NCBI RefSeq assembly: GCF_000747525.1
Contig: NZ_CP009278.1
Span: forward strand, 682,001-746,000
Direction: 5' to 3'
DNA: 64,000 nucleotides
Source of the DNA: Sphingobacterium sp. ML3W
GTDB taxonomy: Bacteria; Bacteroidota; Bacteroidia; Sphingobacteriales; Sphingobacteriaceae
In this document: in pieces, positions 63,511 through 64,000 of the stretch
Numbering within the stretch: position 1 is the first letter of the stretch
How the letters are laid out: the number at the start of each line of letters is the position of its first letter
Notes under the pieces: generated by a model
What the model saw: the letters and a program-made list of their open reading frames with translations, nothing else
The model's database searches: none
What the model was told of the DNA's origin: nothing
Program-made: the position numbers and the translations under genes

Positions 63511-64000
63511 ATGAATCCAGGCCGTTTACTTTTTTTGCTGTCTATCTGTCTCGTTTTGTTTTTTAGCAGGGCGAAATCTTCATCTGCTCGTATAGCTCTT
63601 TACATTCAGGATACCAGTCGTCGGGACAAAAAGTTGGTTAACTTTGATACGACTAAAATGGATACTGCGCTAGTCGTTGGTGAAAAATTGTCGGCGGAAG
63701 AAAAGATGGCGGAAAAGCAAGTCGCATATAAGTCGATTTATTTTTGGGGAGATACCAAAAATATGGTCACCTTACCACATCAGGGTGGTCTCGCAATTAA
63801 TCTCAATAAGTTATATAATCTGTTGAGCAGGCAGGGTAGAGCATCGCGACGACTTCAGCGGCAGTTCGAACGGGAGTTTGAACAAGATAAGGTATTAGCG
63901 CAATGGAATGCCCTATCCGAGGCGTATACTCCTTTAACGGGAGACTCGTTGATAAAATTTCGTATTTACTATCAACCTTCTTACAAATGGTTACGGCATT
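63511..64000 (+). CDS. Secreted protein of unknown function, cut by the window end
   Basis: The frame is open from ATG at 63511 to the window edge (163 codons, no stop). A signal peptide (LLFLLSICLVLFFSRA) is followed by a charged region (EKLSAEEKMAEKQ) and a domain with IYFWGDTKNMVTLP and ALSEAYTPLTGDSL. No named family recognised. Export to the periplasm or outer membrane is expected. Confidence 0.7.
   Translation, partial: MNPGRLLFLLSICLVLFFSRAKSSSARIALYIQDTSRRDKKLVNFDTTKMDTALVVGEKLSAEEKMAEKQVAYKSIYFWGDTKNMVTLPHQGGLAINLNKLYNLLSRQGRASRRLQRQFEREFEQDKVLAQWNALSEAYTPLTGDSLIKFRIYYQPSYKWLRH

Overview
The window is chromosomal DNA of a Bacteroidota bacterium, most likely family Sphingobacteriaceae and probably Sphingobacterium or a close relative. 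The evidence is a SusC/SusD pair, an alternative complex III (act) operon next to an A-type cytochrome oxidase, promoters of the Bacteroidota form (TTTG, 18-19 nt, TAnnTTTG), AT-rich sequence with few Shine-Dalgarno sites, and several Bacteroidota-only protein families. No tRNA, rRNA, insertion sequence, prophage or CRISPR array was seen. The genus call is an inference.

Layout. (1) 0-8.7 kb: an M24 Xaa-Pro aminopeptidase, a secreted GH20 hexosaminidase, a PAS-histidine kinase with a single-domain response regulator, and a GH29 fucosidase. (2) 8.8-13.9 kb: an accessory-looking operon of uncharacterised genes, starting with a duplicated, degenerate nucleotidyltransferase-HEPN protein and ending near a small lipoprotein. 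(3) 14-24.3 kb: a GH3 glycosidase, a ROK-SusC-SusD operon and a NagX-like membrane acyltransferase. (4) 24.5-33.5 kb: rpsO, pnp, a DUF493 protein, a DhaK-DhaL kinase, a GH92 alpha-mannosidase divergent from a LacI regulator, and msrB. (5) 33.8-50.9 kb: one long respiratory run, actABCDEF, coxB, coxA, ctaA, ctaB, two subunit III genes, subunit IV, a cysteine-free SCO-like protein, a DUF420 protein and an orphan conserved gene. (6) 51-64 kb: mtgA, mutS, an outer-membrane protein, a tRNA methyltransferase, a phosphodiesterase, a 1-kb region with a phased repeat array, a MerR regulator, a small HExxH membrane protein, accD, the SRP RNA gene, a DUF6814-like gene, an MFS transporter with an in-frame stop, dprA and two small conserved genes, the last cut by the window end.

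How the genes work together. The act/cox operon forms a quinol-to-oxygen chain: ACIII oxidises menaquinol, passes electrons through c-type hemes to the CuA subunit, and oxidase subunit I reduces oxygen; ctaA and ctaB make its heme A. The glycosidases GH20, GH29, GH3 and GH92 with SusC/D, ROK and NagX fit use of N-acetylhexosamine-, fucose- and mannose-containing glycans such as N-glycans, although they lie in separate transcription units.

Most unusual items: about 26 same-direction units with a mean period close to 21 bp at 57.1-57.7 kb, containing DnaA-box-like sequences; the degenerate NTase-HEPN operon; the SCO-family protein with no cysteine; and the TAA codon interrupting the MFS gene.
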